This document shows positions 49,300 through 57,855 of a stretch of 64,000 bases of DNA, in pieces. The notes under the pieces are model-generated. The model had not been told where the DNA came from and made no database searches. It saw nothing but the letters and a program-made list of their open reading frames with translations. Source of the stretch: Acidovorax sp. FHTAMBA (GTDB lineage Bacteria; Pseudomonadota; Gammaproteobacteria; Burkholderiales; Burkholderiaceae_C). How positions within the stretch are numbered: position 1 is the first letter of the stretch; every line of letters starts with the position of its first letter. The translations under genes and the position numbers were made by a program. Location of the stretch: positions 4,590,501 through 4,654,500 of the forward strand of contig NZ_CP152407.1 of assembly GCF_038958875.1 (NCBI RefSeq), in the 5' to 3' direction.

Positions 49300-49315
49300 G
49301 TTCCCCGCGGGGAAC
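49300..49315 (-). promoter_or_regulatory. Intercistronic palindrome between rpoA and rplQ
   Basis: GTTCCCCGCGGGGAAC, a perfect 16-bp palindrome in the 87-bp gap, without a T-run. Candidate RNA-processing or attenuation hairpin. Confidence 0.4.
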
Positions 49316-49328
49316 CAAAAATTATAAC

Positions 49329-50321
49329 TTAACGCTTGTCCAAACCAGCTGGTGGCCAGTTTTCCAGTTTCATGCCCAGCGTGAGGCCACGCGATGCGAG
49401 CACTTCCTTGATCTCGTTGAGTGACTTACGGCCCAGGTTAGGCGTCTTGAGCAGCTCGTTCTCGGTGCGCTGGATCAGGTCACCGATGTAGTAGATGTTC
49501 TCGGCCTTCAGGCAGTTGGCGGAACGCACGGTCAGCTCCAACTCGTCCACGGGACGCAGCAGGATCGGATCGAACGTCGCATTGCCACGTGGCCCTGCAG
49601 GTGCGTCGAACGCAGCCAGTTCGCCGCCTTCGAGCTGTGCGAATACCGCCAGCTGTTCCACCAGGATCTTGGCCGATGCACGCACTGCGTCTTCGGCAGT
49701 GATGGCACCATTGGTTTCGATCTCGACCACCAGCTTGTCCAGGTCGGTACGCTGCTCGACGCGAGCGCTTTCCACGGTGTAGCTCACGCGCTTAACGGGC
49801 GAGAACGAAGCATCCAGCACGATGCGGCCGATCGATTTGGTCGATTCGTCAGCATAACGGCGCAGGCTGCCAGGCACGTAACCACGGCCCTTTTCCACCT
49901 TGATCTGCATGTCCAGCTTGCCGCCTGCCGACAGGTTGGCGATCACATGATCAGGGTTGACGATTTCCACGTCGTGAGGGGTCTGGATGTCACGCGCAGT
50001 GACAACACCTTCACCATCCTTGCGCAGGCTCAACGTCACTTCGTCACGGTTGTGGAGCTTGAACACCACCCCCTTGAGGTTCAGGAGGATGTTGACCACA
50101 TCTTCTTGAACACCGTCGATGGACGAGTACTCGTGCAGCACCCCTGCAATCGTGACTTCCGTCGCTGCGTAACCCACCATGGACGAGAGCAGGACGCGCC
50201 GAATGGCGTTGCCCAGCGTGTGGCCGTACCCACGCTCGAACGGCTCCAGTGCCACCTTGGCGCGGTTGTGGCCAAGCTGCTCGACATTGATCGCCTTGGG
50301 TTTCAGCAAATTGGTTTGCAT
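49329..50321 (-). CDS. rpoA: RNA polymerase alpha subunit
   Basis: 330 aa: alpha-NTD for dimerisation and assembly (KVALEPFERGYGHTLGNAIR, RRVLLSSMVGYAATEVTIAG) and alpha-CTD (about 250-320, LKAENIYYIGDLIQRTENEL, LLKTPNLGRKSLNEIKEVLA) which contacts UP elements and activators. Sits between rpsD and rplQ as in other proteobacteria. Complete and in frame; no odd features. Confidence 0.97.
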   Translation of the reverse strand: MQTNLLKPKAINVEQLGHNRAKVALEPFERGYGHTLGNAIRRVLLSSMVGYAATEVTIAGVLHEYSSIDGVQEDVVNILLNLKGVVFKLHNRDEVTLSLRKDGEGVVTARDIQTPHDVEIVNPDHVIANLSAGGKLDMQIKVEKGRGYVPGSLRRYADESTKSIGRIVLDASFSPVKRVSYTVESARVEQRTDLDKLVVEIETNGAITAEDAVRASAKILVEQLAVFAQLEGGELAAFDAPAGPRGNATFDPILLRPVDELELTVRSANCLKAENIYYIGDLIQRTENELLKTPNLGRKSLNEIKEVLASRGLTLGMKLENWPPAGLDKR

Positions 50322-50434
50322 TCAGACTTCCTCTCAATACCCCCAGCTCGTTACACCGGTAAGGCTGGTGAAGCGCCTAAACCGCGATGCCTCGCGGTTC
50401 AGGGACGGTTTTCTTGAATTACTTACTCGACGGA

Positions 50435-51058
50435 TTAACGCGAGTACAACTCAACGATCAGCGATTCGTTGATGTCGGCGCCAAACTCGTCACGGTCCGG
50501 CACCTTCTTGAAGATGCCTTCTGCCTTCTCGGCATTCACTTCCACCCATGCGGGCATGCCCACTTGGGCTGCCAGTTGCAGGGCTTCCACCACGCGATTT
50601 TGCTTCTTGGACTTTTCACGCACGGCCACCACATCACCCGTCTTCACGAGGTACGAAGCGATGTTCACGGACTTGCCGTTCACGGTGATAGCCTTGTGCG
50701 ACACCAGCTGGCGCGCTTCAGCGCGAGTGGAACCGAAACCCATGCGGTACACGACGTTGTCGAGACGGGATTCCAACAGGAACAGCAGATTGGCACCAGT
50801 GTTGCCCTTCTTGCCTTCGGCGGCTTCGAAGTAACGGCGGAACTGCTTTTCCAGCACGCCGTACATGCGCTTGACCTTCTGCTTTTCACGCAGTTGCAGA
50901 CCGTAGTCAGAGGTGCGGGCACCCGAGGTGCGGCCGTGCTGACCAGGCTTGGAGTCGAACTTGGACTTGTCAGCGATCGAGCGGCGGGCGCTCTTCAGGA
51001 ACAGGTCAGTGCCTTCACGGCGGGAGAGTTTGGCCTTGGGGCCGAGGTAACGTGCCAC
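50435..51058 (-). CDS. rpsD: 30S ribosomal protein S4
   Basis: 207 aa, starting GTG 51058 (ARYLGPKAKLSRREGTDL) with AAGGAAG upstream; a longer frame to 51091 is rejected because the S4 N-terminus matches here. S4 RNA-binding domain (EARQLVSHKAITVNGKSVNI). It is a 16S rRNA assembly protein and in enterobacteria also represses its own operon. No mutated residues noticed. Confidence 0.95.
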   Translation of the reverse strand: MARYLGPKAKLSRREGTDLFLKSARRSIADKSKFDSKPGQHGRTSGARTSDYGLQLREKQKVKRMYGVLEKQFRRYFEAAEGKKGNTGANLLFLLESRLDNVVYRMGFGSTRAEARQLVSHKAITVNGKSVNIASYLVKTGDVVAVREKSKKQNRVVEALQLAAQVGMPAWVEVNAEKAEGIFKKVPDRDEFGADINESLIVELYSR

Positions 51059-51148
51059 TTGAGCTTCCTTTGTGTCATCTACCGCAAACAATTGCGGGAG
51101 CCGCCTGAGGCGCTTGCGCGTTCACAGGCGGCGGTGGGCTTAGAGAGA

Positions 51149-51553
51149 TTAGATACGACGGCGCTTTTGAGGGCGGCAGCCGTTGTGTGGCACCGGGGTC
51201 ACATCGGAGATCGATGTGATACGGATGCCCAGTGCACCCAATGCGCGCACCGAAGACTCACGACCAGGACCTGGGCCCTTGATTTCAACGTCAAGGTTCT
51301 TGATACCTTGATCGATAGCAGCGCGACCGGCCACTTCCGAAGCCACCTGGGCTGCGAATGGGGTGGACTTGCGCGAACCCTTGAAACCTTGGCCACCGGA
51401 CGAAGCCCACGACAGAGCGTTGCCCTGACGGTCGGTGATCGTGATGATGGTGTTGTTGAACGAGGCGTGCACGTGTGCAATGCCGTCCGAAACATTCTTC
51501 CGGACCTTCTTGCGGACGCGCTGAGCTGCGTTATTGGCAGGAGACTTAGCCAT
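51149..51553 (-). CDS. rpsK: 30S ribosomal protein S11
   Basis: 134 aa: NVSDGIAHVHASFNNTIITI, GNALSWASSGGQGFKGSRKS and the basic C-terminus VTPVPHNGCRPQKRRRI. It forms part of the mRNA-binding platform of the small subunit. The gene lies between rpsM and rpsD with a 90-bp gap to rpsD. Confidence 0.96.
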   Translation of the reverse strand: MAKSPANNAAQRVRKKVRKNVSDGIAHVHASFNNTIITITDRQGNALSWASSGGQGFKGSRKSTPFAAQVASEVAGRAAIDQGIKNLDVEIKGPGPGRESSVRALGALGIRITSISDVTPVPHNGCRPQKRRRI

Positions 51554-51569
51554 GATGATCTTTCAATCT

Positions 51570-51935
51570 TTATTTCTTCAGTGCAGCTGCACCCTTGCGC
51601 GGACCCTTGCGAGTACGGGCATTGGTACGGGTGCGCTGACCACGCATTGGCAGACCGCGGCGATGGCGGAAGCCACGATAGCAGCCGATGTCCATCAAAC
51701 GCTTGATGTTCATCGTGGTTTCGCGGCGCAGGTCACCTTCAATGGTGAACTGCTCGATTTGCTCGCGAATTTTTTCCAGATCGCCGTCCGTCAGATCCTT
51801 GATCTTCTTGGAGTAAGCGATACCAGTTGCTTCGCAGATCTTGCGAGCGCGGGTGCGACCAATGCCAAAAATGGCGGTCAAACCGATTTCCGCGTGCTTG
51901 TGCGGCGGAATGTTAATGCCAGCGATACGTGCCAT
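51570..51935 (-). CDS. rpsM: 30S ribosomal protein S13
   Basis: 121 aa: MARIAGINIPPHKHAEIGLT, GIGRTRARKICEATGI and the basic tail RTRTNARTRKGPRKGAAALK. Head protein of the small subunit that bridges to the large subunit. 16 bp before rpsK, 23 bp after rpmJ. Confidence 0.96.
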   Translation of the reverse strand: MARIAGINIPPHKHAEIGLTAIFGIGRTRARKICEATGIAYSKKIKDLTDGDLEKIREQIEQFTIEGDLRRETTMNIKRLMDIGCYRGFRHRRGLPMRGQRTRTNARTRKGPRKGAAALKK

Positions 51936-51958
51936 ATGCGTCCTCTAATACTTTCCAA

Positions 51959-52072
51959 TCAACCTTGGCGCTGCTTGTGACGCAGATCCGTGCAGATCAC
52001 GCGCACCACACCCTTGCGGCGGATGATCTTGCAGTTGCGGCAGATTTTTTTGACCGAAGCCGAAACTCTCAT
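51959..52072 (-). CDS. rpmJ: 50S ribosomal protein L36
   Basis: 37 aa: MRVSASVKKICRNCKIIRRK, GVVRVICTDLRHKQRQG, with the zinc-ribbon Cys pattern C-x2-C-x12-C-x4-H of the C+ form. Start ATG 52072. infA, which precedes rpmJ in many betaproteobacteria, is absent; the 145 bp to secY carry no gene. Confidence 0.95.
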   Translation of the reverse strand: MRVSASVKKICRNCKIIRRKGVVRVICTDLRHKQRQG

Positions 52073-52217
52073 TGCATTCTCCTAAAACTTTTCCATCCGT
52101 CCCGGCTGCTCGCACGGAACACACATTTGTGCCCGCGAGACATCGTGGGGCGCCAACTCAACCAAAAACCAATTCTTGTCGGCAGCATCGCCATCGCGAA
52201 TACCGCCTCCCTCATCA

Positions 52218-53537
52218 TCACCCGCCGGCATTGCCCTTGAAATTGGCCTTCTTGAGCAGCGATTCGTACTGTTGCGACATCATGTAGTTCTGAACCTGGG
52301 CCATGAAGTCCATCGTCACCACGACGATGATCAGCAGAGACGTTCCACCGAAGTAGAACGGGACGTTGTACTTCAAGATAAGGAACTCCGGCAGCAGACA
52401 CACGAAAGTGATATACACCGCACCTGCCAGTGTTAACCGAACAAGTATCTTGTCGATATAACGGGCCGTCTGGTCACCCGGGCGAATGCCAGGGATGAAC
52501 GCACCACTCTTCTTCAGATTGTCTGCAGTTTCACGGCTATTGAAGACCAACGCTGTGTAAAAGAAACAGAAGAAAATGATCGCGGCAGCATAGAACATCA
52601 CGTAGATGGGCTGACCAGGTGTCAGTGCGCCCGAGATGTCCTTCAACCAACGCATCGATTCGCCTGCACTAAACCAGTTCACGACTGTTGCAGGCAACAG
52701 GATGATGGACGAGGCGAAGATCGGCGGAATCACCCCAGCCATGTTCAGCTTCAACGGCAAGTGCGACGACTGACCACCGTAGACCTTGTTCCCTACTTGC
52801 CGACGCGCATAGTTCACGAGAATCTTGCGCTGACCGCGTTCCACAAACACCACGAAGTAGGTCACCGCAGCAACCACCAACACGATGAAGATCGCAGCCA
52901 AGATGCTCATCGCACCCGTACGCACCAGTTCAAGCAGACCGCCAATGGAGCTGGGCAACCCCGCTGCGATACCAGCGAAAATCAGGATCGAGATACCATT
53001 CCCAAGGCCGCGCTCGGTAATTTGCTCGCCCAGCCACATCAGGAACATCGTGCCAGCCGTCAAGCTGACCACCGCTGTCATGCGGAACCCGAAACCTGGG
53101 CTCAACACCAAACCAGCGGAGCTTTCCAGCGCCACGGCGATTCCCAGCGACTGGAACAGCGCCAAACCCAACGTGCCATAACGAGTGTACTGCGTGATCT
53201 TCCTGCGCCCGGCTTCGCCTTCCTTCTTCAACTGCTCAAACGTGGGGACGACATAGGTCATCAACTGCATGATGATCGACGCCGAGATGTACGGCATGAT
53301 CCCCAGAGCGAAAACCGTGAAGCGCGAAAGCGCACCACCAGAGAACATGTTGAACAGGTTCAGGATGCCGCCTTGCTGGCCACTGAAGAGCTGCTGAAGT
53401 TGGGCTGGATCGATGCCAGGCACGGGGATATGAGCCCCGATACGGTATACGACCAGCGCAAGCAACAGAAAAACCAGACGACGACGGAGGTCGCCGAACT
53501 TCCCGGTCTTTGCAATTTGAGCCGCGCTAGTAGCCAC
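52218..53537 (-). CDS. secY: Preprotein translocase subunit SecY
   Basis: 439-aa channel of the Sec translocon with ten transmembrane segments. GTG start (53537) with GGAAGA upstream. Conserved parts: LVYRIGAHIPVPGIDPAQ-like N-terminus, GIMPYISASIIMQLMTYVVP, EGQRKI/VNYARRQVGNKVYGGQ and IRPGDQTARYIDKILVRLTL. Encoded after rplO in the spc operon as usual. Confidence 0.96.
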   Translation of the reverse strand: MATSAAQIAKTGKFGDLRRRLVFLLLALVVYRIGAHIPVPGIDPAQLQQLFSGQQGGILNLFNMFSGGALSRFTVFALGIMPYISASIIMQLMTYVVPTFEQLKKEGEAGRRKITQYTRYGTLGLALFQSLGIAVALESSAGLVLSPGFGFRMTAVVSLTAGTMFLMWLGEQITERGLGNGISILIFAGIAAGLPSSIGGLLELVRTGAMSILAAIFIVLVVAAVTYFVVFVERGQRKILVNYARRQVGNKVYGGQSSHLPLKLNMAGVIPPIFASSIILLPATVVNWFSAGESMRWLKDISGALTPGQPIYVMFYAAAIIFFCFFYTALVFNSRETADNLKKSGAFIPGIRPGDQTARYIDKILVRLTLAGAVYITFVCLLPEFLILKYNVPFYFGGTSLLIIVVVTMDFMAQVQNYMMSQQYESLLKKANFKGNAGG

Positions 53538-53561
53538 AGATGTCTTCCTTCAGAGCCACAC

Positions 53562-53993
53562 TCAGGCGACGCTGCCGCCAGCAGCTTCAATCGCTGCCTT
53601 GGCACCAGCCGTAGCGCCCACGCCATTGAGCTTGACAGCCTTGGTCAGCGAGCCGCTCTTGATGACCTTGACCACCTTGGCCAGCTCACCCACCAGGCCA
53701 GCTTGCTTGAGTGCAAGAACATCCACTTCAGCCAGACCCAGTTGCTCCAAGGCGGTCAGCGTCACTTCTGCATTGAATTTCAGCAGATGCGACTTGAAAC
53801 CGCGCTTGGGCAAACGGCGTTGCAAAGGCATTTGACCACCTTCAAAACCAACCTTGTGGTAACCACCCGAACGCGACTTCTGACCCTTGTGACCACGGCC
53901 AGCGGTCTTGCCCAGACCAGAGCCGATACCACGGCCTACACGGCGCTTGGCATGCTTGGCACCGTCTGCGGGCTTGATGCTATTGAGTTCCAT
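53562..53993 (-). CDS. rplO: 50S ribosomal protein L15
   Basis: 143 aa: MELNSIKPADGAKHAKRRVG, RGIGSGLGKTAGRGHKGQKS, GYHKVGFEGGQMPLQRRLPK. Binds 23S rRNA late in assembly. Stop lies 24 bp before secY. Typical length and motifs. Confidence 0.96.
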   Translation of the reverse strand: MELNSIKPADGAKHAKRRVGRGIGSGLGKTAGRGHKGQKSRSGGYHKVGFEGGQMPLQRRLPKRGFKSHLLKFNAEVTLTALEQLGLAEVDVLALKQAGLVGELAKVVKVIKSGSLTKAVKLNGVGATAGAKAAIEAAGGSVA

Positions 53994-54003
53994 GATCTAT
54001 CTC

Positions 54004-54186
54004 TCAGAGGACTTTGACCAGATAGCTGATCTTGTTAATCATGCCTCGCACTTCGGGCGAGTCCTGCAGTTCGCTCACACTGTTGAGCTTGCGCAGACCC
54101 AGGCCACGGACGGTGGCGCGGTGCGATTCCTTGGTGCCAATCGGGCTGCGCACCAGTTGAATCTTGACGGTTTGTTGCGTTGTCAT
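54004..54186 (-). CDS. rpmD: 50S ribosomal protein L30
   Basis: 60 aa from ATG 54186 (MTTQQTVKIQLVRSPIGTKE); a TTG two codons upstream is rejected because the family start is here. Compact ferredoxin-like fold with the GLRKLNSVSELQDSPEVRGM motif. 10 bp before rplO. Confidence 0.94.
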   Translation of the reverse strand: MTTQQTVKIQLVRSPIGTKESHRATVRGLGLRKLNSVSELQDSPEVRGMINKISYLVKVL

Positions 54187-54200
54187 TCTCAAGCTCCGGT

Positions 54201-54719
54201 TCAGGCGAAGATGTCTTCGACTGTCTTGCCGCGCTTGGCTGCCACATTCGACGGTGTGGTCGAATTGACAAGCGCGTCAAACGTGGCACGCACCATGTTG
54301 TAGGGGTTGGACGAGCCATGGCTCTTGGCCACGATGTCCGTCACACCCAACACTTCAAAAACTGCGCGCATGGGGCCGCCAGCAATGATGCCGGTACCCT
54401 TTGGAGCCGGCGCCATCATCACGACAGCTGCACCGTGGTGACCCGTCACGTTGTGGTGGATGGTGCCGTTCTTCAACGAAACCTTCACCATGTTGCGACG
54501 GGCTTCTTCCATAGCCTTTTGCACGGCAGCTGGCACTTCTTTCGACTTGCCCTTGCCCATGCCTACGCGGCCGTCACCGTCACCAACCACCGTCAGTGCG
54601 GCAAAACCGAGAATACGGCCACCCTTCACGACTTTGGTCACGCGGTTGACCGCGATCATTTTTTCGCGCAGGCCGTCGTCTTGACCTTCGTTCTGCACTT
54701 TGGGTTGAAATTTAGCCAT
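54201..54719 (-). CDS. rpsE: 30S ribosomal protein S5
   Basis: 172 aa: REKMIAVNRVTKVVKGGRIL, GFAALTVVGDGDGRVGMGKG, and VTDIVAKSHGSSNPYNMVRA. Double-stranded RNA-binding fold and a C-terminal domain near the decoding site; fidelity-related. 14 bp before rpmD. Normal length. Confidence 0.96.
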   Translation of the reverse strand: MAKFQPKVQNEGQDDGLREKMIAVNRVTKVVKGGRILGFAALTVVGDGDGRVGMGKGKSKEVPAAVQKAMEEARRNMVKVSLKNGTIHHNVTGHHGAAVVMMAPAPKGTGIIAGGPMRAVFEVLGVTDIVAKSHGSSNPYNMVRATFDALVNSTTPSNVAAKRGKTVEDIFA

Positions 54720-54736
54720 TTTGTATTCCGCTCCGC

Positions 54737-55102
54737 TTAGAACTGCAGGCCAGCTTCACGGGCTGCGTCGGCCAGGGCCTTGACGCGACCGTGGTAGGCG
54801 AAGCCTGCGCGATCGAATGCAACCTTCTCGACACCAGCTGCCTTGGCCTTTTCAGCGATCCGCTTGCCGATGATCTGGGCTGCTGCGGCATTGCCACCCT
54901 TGCCCGAACCGCCAAGCGTCTTGCGCACGTCGGCTTCTGCTGTCGATGCGCTTGCCAGCACCTTGCTGCCGTCGCCGGAAATCACACTGGCGTAGATATG
55001 GAGGTTCGTACGATTCACGGTGAGACGGGCCACGCCTTGCTGTGCAATGCGGATGCGGGTCTGACGCGAACGACGAAGACGCTGCTCTTTCTTGGTCAAC
55101 AT
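54737..55102 (-). CDS. rplR: 50S ribosomal protein L18
   Basis: 121 aa: MLTKKEQRLRRSRQTRIRIA, HIYASVISGDGSKVLASAST and the C-terminus YHGRVKALADAAREAGLQF. Binds 5S rRNA. 17 bp before rpsE. Confidence 0.96.
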   Translation of the reverse strand: MLTKKEQRLRRSRQTRIRIAQQGVARLTVNRTNLHIYASVISGDGSKVLASASTAEADVRKTLGGSGKGGNAAAAQIIGKRIAEKAKAAGVEKVAFDRAGFAYHGRVKALADAAREAGLQF

Positions 55103-55113
55103 GTTGCAGCTCC

Positions 55114-55647
55114 TTATTTCTTCTTGGTCTCTTTGATCGTGATCTTTTCGTCCGAATAACGGATGCCCTTGCCCTTGTAAGGCTCGGGAGGACGAACAGC
55201 ACGGATCTCAGCAGCGATCTGACCGACACGTTGACGATCGGCACCCTTGATCACCACTTCTGTGGGGGTAGGGGTAGCCACCGTGATGCCAGCGGGCATA
55301 TCGATGTTGACCGGGTGCGAGTAACCGACAGCCAGGTTCAGCTTGGAACCGGCTGCAGCAGCCTTGTAACCCACGCCGACCAGGCTCAGCTTCTTTTCAA
55401 AGCCCTTGCTGACGCCGACCACCATGTTGTTGACCAACTGGCGAATCGTGCCGCTCATGGCATTGGCTTCGCGGGAATCATTGGCAGGCTCAAAGCTGAG
55501 CTTGCCGTCGTTGCTGGACACCTTCACCAGCGCGTTCTGCGACAGCGACAGCGTGCCACCAGAGCCCTTGACAGAGATCTGGTCACTTTTCACGGACACA
55601 TCCACACCTGCGGGGATGGTCACGGGCATTTTTCCTACTCGGGACAT
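55114..55647 (-). CDS. rplF: 50S ribosomal protein L6
   Basis: 177 aa, two similar RNA-binding halves: MSRVGKMPVTIPAGVDVSVK and VTIPAGV in the first, GADRQRVGQIAAEIRAVRPP and EPYKGKGIRY in the second. Near the factor-binding site. 11 bp before rplR. Confidence 0.96.
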   Translation of the reverse strand: MSRVGKMPVTIPAGVDVSVKSDQISVKGSGGTLSLSQNALVKVSSNDGKLSFEPANDSREANAMSGTIRQLVNNMVVGVSKGFEKKLSLVGVGYKAAAAGSKLNLAVGYSHPVNIDMPAGITVATPTPTEVVIKGADRQRVGQIAAEIRAVRPPEPYKGKGIRYSDEKITIKETKKK

Positions 55648-55672
55648 TTCAGTTTCTCCTCAATGCCGCGGG

Positions 55673-56068
55673 TTAGGCCACGTAGCAGAGCACTTCGCCA
55701 CCGACACCGGTAGCGCGCGCCTTGCGATCAGTCATCACGCCCTTGGGCGTCGTGACAATTGCCACACCCAGACCGTTCATGACTTGTGGAATGGAATCAC
55801 GGCCTTTGTAAACACGCAGTCCGGGGCGGCTGACACGCTCGATGCGCTCAATCACGGGACGACCTGCGTAGTACTTCAGGGCAATTTCGAGTTCCGACTT
55901 GCCGGCTTCGGTTTTCACCTGGAAGCCGTCGATGTAACCTTCGTCCTTCAGCACCTGGGCGATGGCGATCTTCACTTTGGAAGAAGGCACCAGAACCGTG
56001 GCCTTGGCGACCATCTGTGCGTTACGGATGCGGGTCAGCAAGTCAGCGATGGGATCACTCATGCTCAT
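55673..56068 (-). CDS. rpsH: 30S ribosomal protein S8
   Basis: 131 aa from ATG 56068 (MSMSDPIADLLTRIRNAQMV), the family start; an ATG two codons in is an alternative, and the long upstream frame is chance. Ends GVMTDRKARATGVGGEVLCYVA (split: GVMTDRKARATG / VGGEVLCYVA). In enterobacteria S8 represses the spc operon at the rplE region; whether that holds here is unknown. Confidence 0.95.
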   Translation of the reverse strand: MSMSDPIADLLTRIRNAQMVAKATVLVPSSKVKIAIAQVLKDEGYIDGFQVKTEAGKSELEIALKYYAGRPVIERIERVSRPGLRVYKGRDSIPQVMNGLGVAIVTTPKGVMTDRKARATGVGGEVLCYVA

Positions 56069-56088
56069 GTTGTATCTCTCCTGCCTGC

Positions 56089-56394
56089 TTACCAGCTGGC
56101 CTTGGTGACACCGGGGATGTCGCCTGCAAAAGCCAGTTCGCGGATCTTGGCGCGAGCCAGACCGAATTGACGGAAGGTGCCGCGAGGACGACCGGTGATT
56201 TCGCAACGGTTGCGCTGACGCGTAGGGTTGGCGTTGCGGGGGAGCTTTTGCAGACCCAGACGGGCTGCGTCACGCTCTTCGTCGCTACGCTTGGCATCGC
56301 CAGCGATTGCCTTCAGTTCCGCATACTTGGTTGCGTACTTGGCTGCCAGTTTTTCGCGCTTCAGTTCGCGCTGGATCAAAGCTACTTTAGCCAT
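56089..56394 (-). CDS. rpsN: 30S ribosomal protein S14
   Basis: 101 aa, the long Cys-free (C-minus) form typical of proteobacteria: MAKVALIQRELKREKLAAKY, RNANPTRQRNRCEITGRPRG and RKFGLAR-type end (FRQFGLARAKIRELAFAGDI). 20 bp before rpsH. Confidence 0.96.
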   Translation of the reverse strand: MAKVALIQRELKREKLAAKYATKYAELKAIAGDAKRSDEERDAARLGLQKLPRNANPTRQRNRCEITGRPRGTFRQFGLARAKIRELAFAGDIPGVTKASW

Positions 56395-56402
56395 GCTTCG
56401 CC

Positions 56403-56942
56403 TCAGTTCTTGAACGGGAAACGGAAACCAGCGAGGAGAGCCTTGGCTTCTTCGTCCGACTTGGCCGTCGTGGTGATGCTGATATTGAGACCGCGCAGGG
56501 CGTCGACCTTGTCGTACTCAATTTCAGGGAAGATGATCTGCTCTTTAACGCCGATGTTGTAGTTGCCACGGCCGTCAAAGGCGCGACCAGAGATACCACG
56601 GAAGTCACGGACGCGGGGCAGAGCCACGGTCACGAAACGATCCAGGAACTCATACATCTGCACGCCACGCAACGTGACCATGCAACCAATGGCCTGGCCT
56701 TCGCGGATCTTGAAACCAGCGATGGCTTTCTTGGCCTTGGTCACCACAGGCTTTTGACCAGCAATCTTGGTCAGGTCAGCCACAGCGTTGTCCATCACCT
56801 TCTTGTCCGAGACTGCCTCGCTCACGCCCATGTTCAGCGTGATCTTGGTCAGACGGGGAACCTGCATCGGCGAGGTATAGCCGAACTGCTTGGTCAGTTC
56901 GGGTGCGATCTTGTCGCGGTAGATTTCTTGGAGTCGTGCCAT
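56403..56942 (-). CDS. rplE: 50S ribosomal protein L5
   Basis: 179 aa: MARLQEIYRDKIAPELTKQF, KITLNMGVSEAVSDKKVMDN and GNYNIGVKEQIIFPEIEYDK, with the C-terminal helix. Binds 5S rRNA and contacts P-site tRNA. 8 bp before rpsN. Confidence 0.96.
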   Translation of the reverse strand: MARLQEIYRDKIAPELTKQFGYTSPMQVPRLTKITLNMGVSEAVSDKKVMDNAVADLTKIAGQKPVVTKAKKAIAGFKIREGQAIGCMVTLRGVQMYEFLDRFVTVALPRVRDFRGISGRAFDGRGNYNIGVKEQIIFPEIEYDKVDALRGLNISITTTAKSDEEAKALLAGFRFPFKN

Positions 56943-56951
56943 GTTTACCCC

Positions 56952-57272
56952 TTAGGCCGCCTTGATTTCAGCGCCGCTGGACTTGAACACGCGAACGCGT
57001 GTGCCGTCAGCCTGCACCTTGATGCCCACGCGATCAGCCTTGCCGGTAGCGGCATTGAAGATGGCCACGTTGGACTGATGAATCGGCATGGCCTTTTCAA
57101 TAATGCCGCCGGTCGTACCCTTCATGGGGTTTGGCTTGGCGTGCTTCTTGACGAGGTTGATACCGTCGATGACGAGGTGGGAGTCATCCTTGCGCAGCGA
57201 CACCGTGCCGCGCTTACCCTTGTCACGGCCGGTCAGCACGATGACTTCGTCGCCCTTGCGAATCTTGTTCAT
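56952..57272 (-). CDS. rplX: 50S ribosomal protein L24
   Basis: 106 aa, KOW motif at the N-terminus (KIRKGDEVIVLTGRDKGKRG), plus HQSNVAIFNAATGKADRVGI. Initiates 50S assembly. 9 bp before rplE. Confidence 0.96.
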   Translation of the reverse strand: MNKIRKGDEVIVLTGRDKGKRGTVSLRKDDSHLVIDGINLVKKHAKPNPMKGTTGGIIEKAMPIHQSNVAIFNAATGKADRVGIKVQADGTRVRVFKSSGAEIKAA

Positions 57273-57281
57273 GGCGCGTCC

Positions 57282-57650
57282 TTAGAGAACTTCAGGAGCC
57301 AGGGACACGATCTTCATGAACTTTTCGGTACGCAGTTCGCGCGTCACGGGTCCAAAGATGCGGGTGCCGATGGGCTCCAACTTTGCATTCAGCAACACTG
57401 CGGCGTTGCCATCGAATTTGACGAGCGAACCGTCGCCGCGGCGAATACCCTTCGCCGTGCGAACCACCACTGCGCTGTAAACCTCGCCTTTTTTGACGCG
57501 GCCACGTGGAGCGGCTTCTTTGATGCTCACCTTGATGATGTCGCCAACGCTTGCATAGCGACGCTTCGAGCCACCCAGCACCTTGATGCAAAGGACGGAC
57601 TTGGCGCCGGTATTGTCGGCAACCTCTAACCGAGATTCTGTCTGGATCAT
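57282..57650 (-). CDS. rplN: 50S ribosomal protein L14
   Basis: 122 aa from ATG 57650 (MIQTESRLEVADNTGAKSVL); a longer frame upstream is not used. Typical motif GDIIKVSIKEAAPRGRVKKG. First gene of this operon, which here starts with L14 instead of following rpsQ of the S10 cluster, so the S10 operon lies elsewhere in the genome. Confidence 0.96.
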   Translation of the reverse strand: MIQTESRLEVADNTGAKSVLCIKVLGGSKRRYASVGDIIKVSIKEAAPRGRVKKGEVYSAVVVRTAKGIRRGDGSLVKFDGNAAVLLNAKLEPIGTRIFGPVTRELRTEKFMKIVSLAPEVL

Positions 57651-57681
57651 TTCAATATTCCCAACTTGCACCAGAAGACAA

Positions 57682-57708
57682 CAGCCCCAGAGAACTTCTC
57701 AAGGGCTG
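57682..57708 (-). promoter_or_regulatory. Structured leader of the spc operon
   Basis: Hairpin CAGCCC..GAGAA-G-TTCTC..GGGCTG in the transcribed leader between the promoter (57809) and rplN (57650), without a T-run. Candidate autoregulation or antitermination site. Confidence 0.45.
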
Positions 57709-57808
57709 CAGATCAGCCAGTCAGTCTTGGGCCCGTCGTCCGCACCGCAAACCATTTGCAGCACTTCCCGCTGGGCAGAAACTTCACGTAGGAAACGCGA
57801 AGCCCTCG

Positions 57809-57837
57809 ATTATTGCCAAAGTGTTCTGGAAAGTCAA
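57809..57837 (-). promoter_or_regulatory. Sigma-70 promoter of the spc operon
   Basis: TTGACT (57832-57837, minus strand) and AATAAT (57809-57814) separated by exactly 17 bp, 150-170 bp before rplN and directly after glpD. Good match to consensus. Confidence 0.8.
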
Positions 57838-57855
57838 GCGCCCCGCGTGCCACAT

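Noticed and set aside
52073..52217. Possible infA between rpmJ and secY
   Set aside because: The gap is 145 bp; a 72-residue IF1 needs about 219 bp, and no S1-like motif is present.
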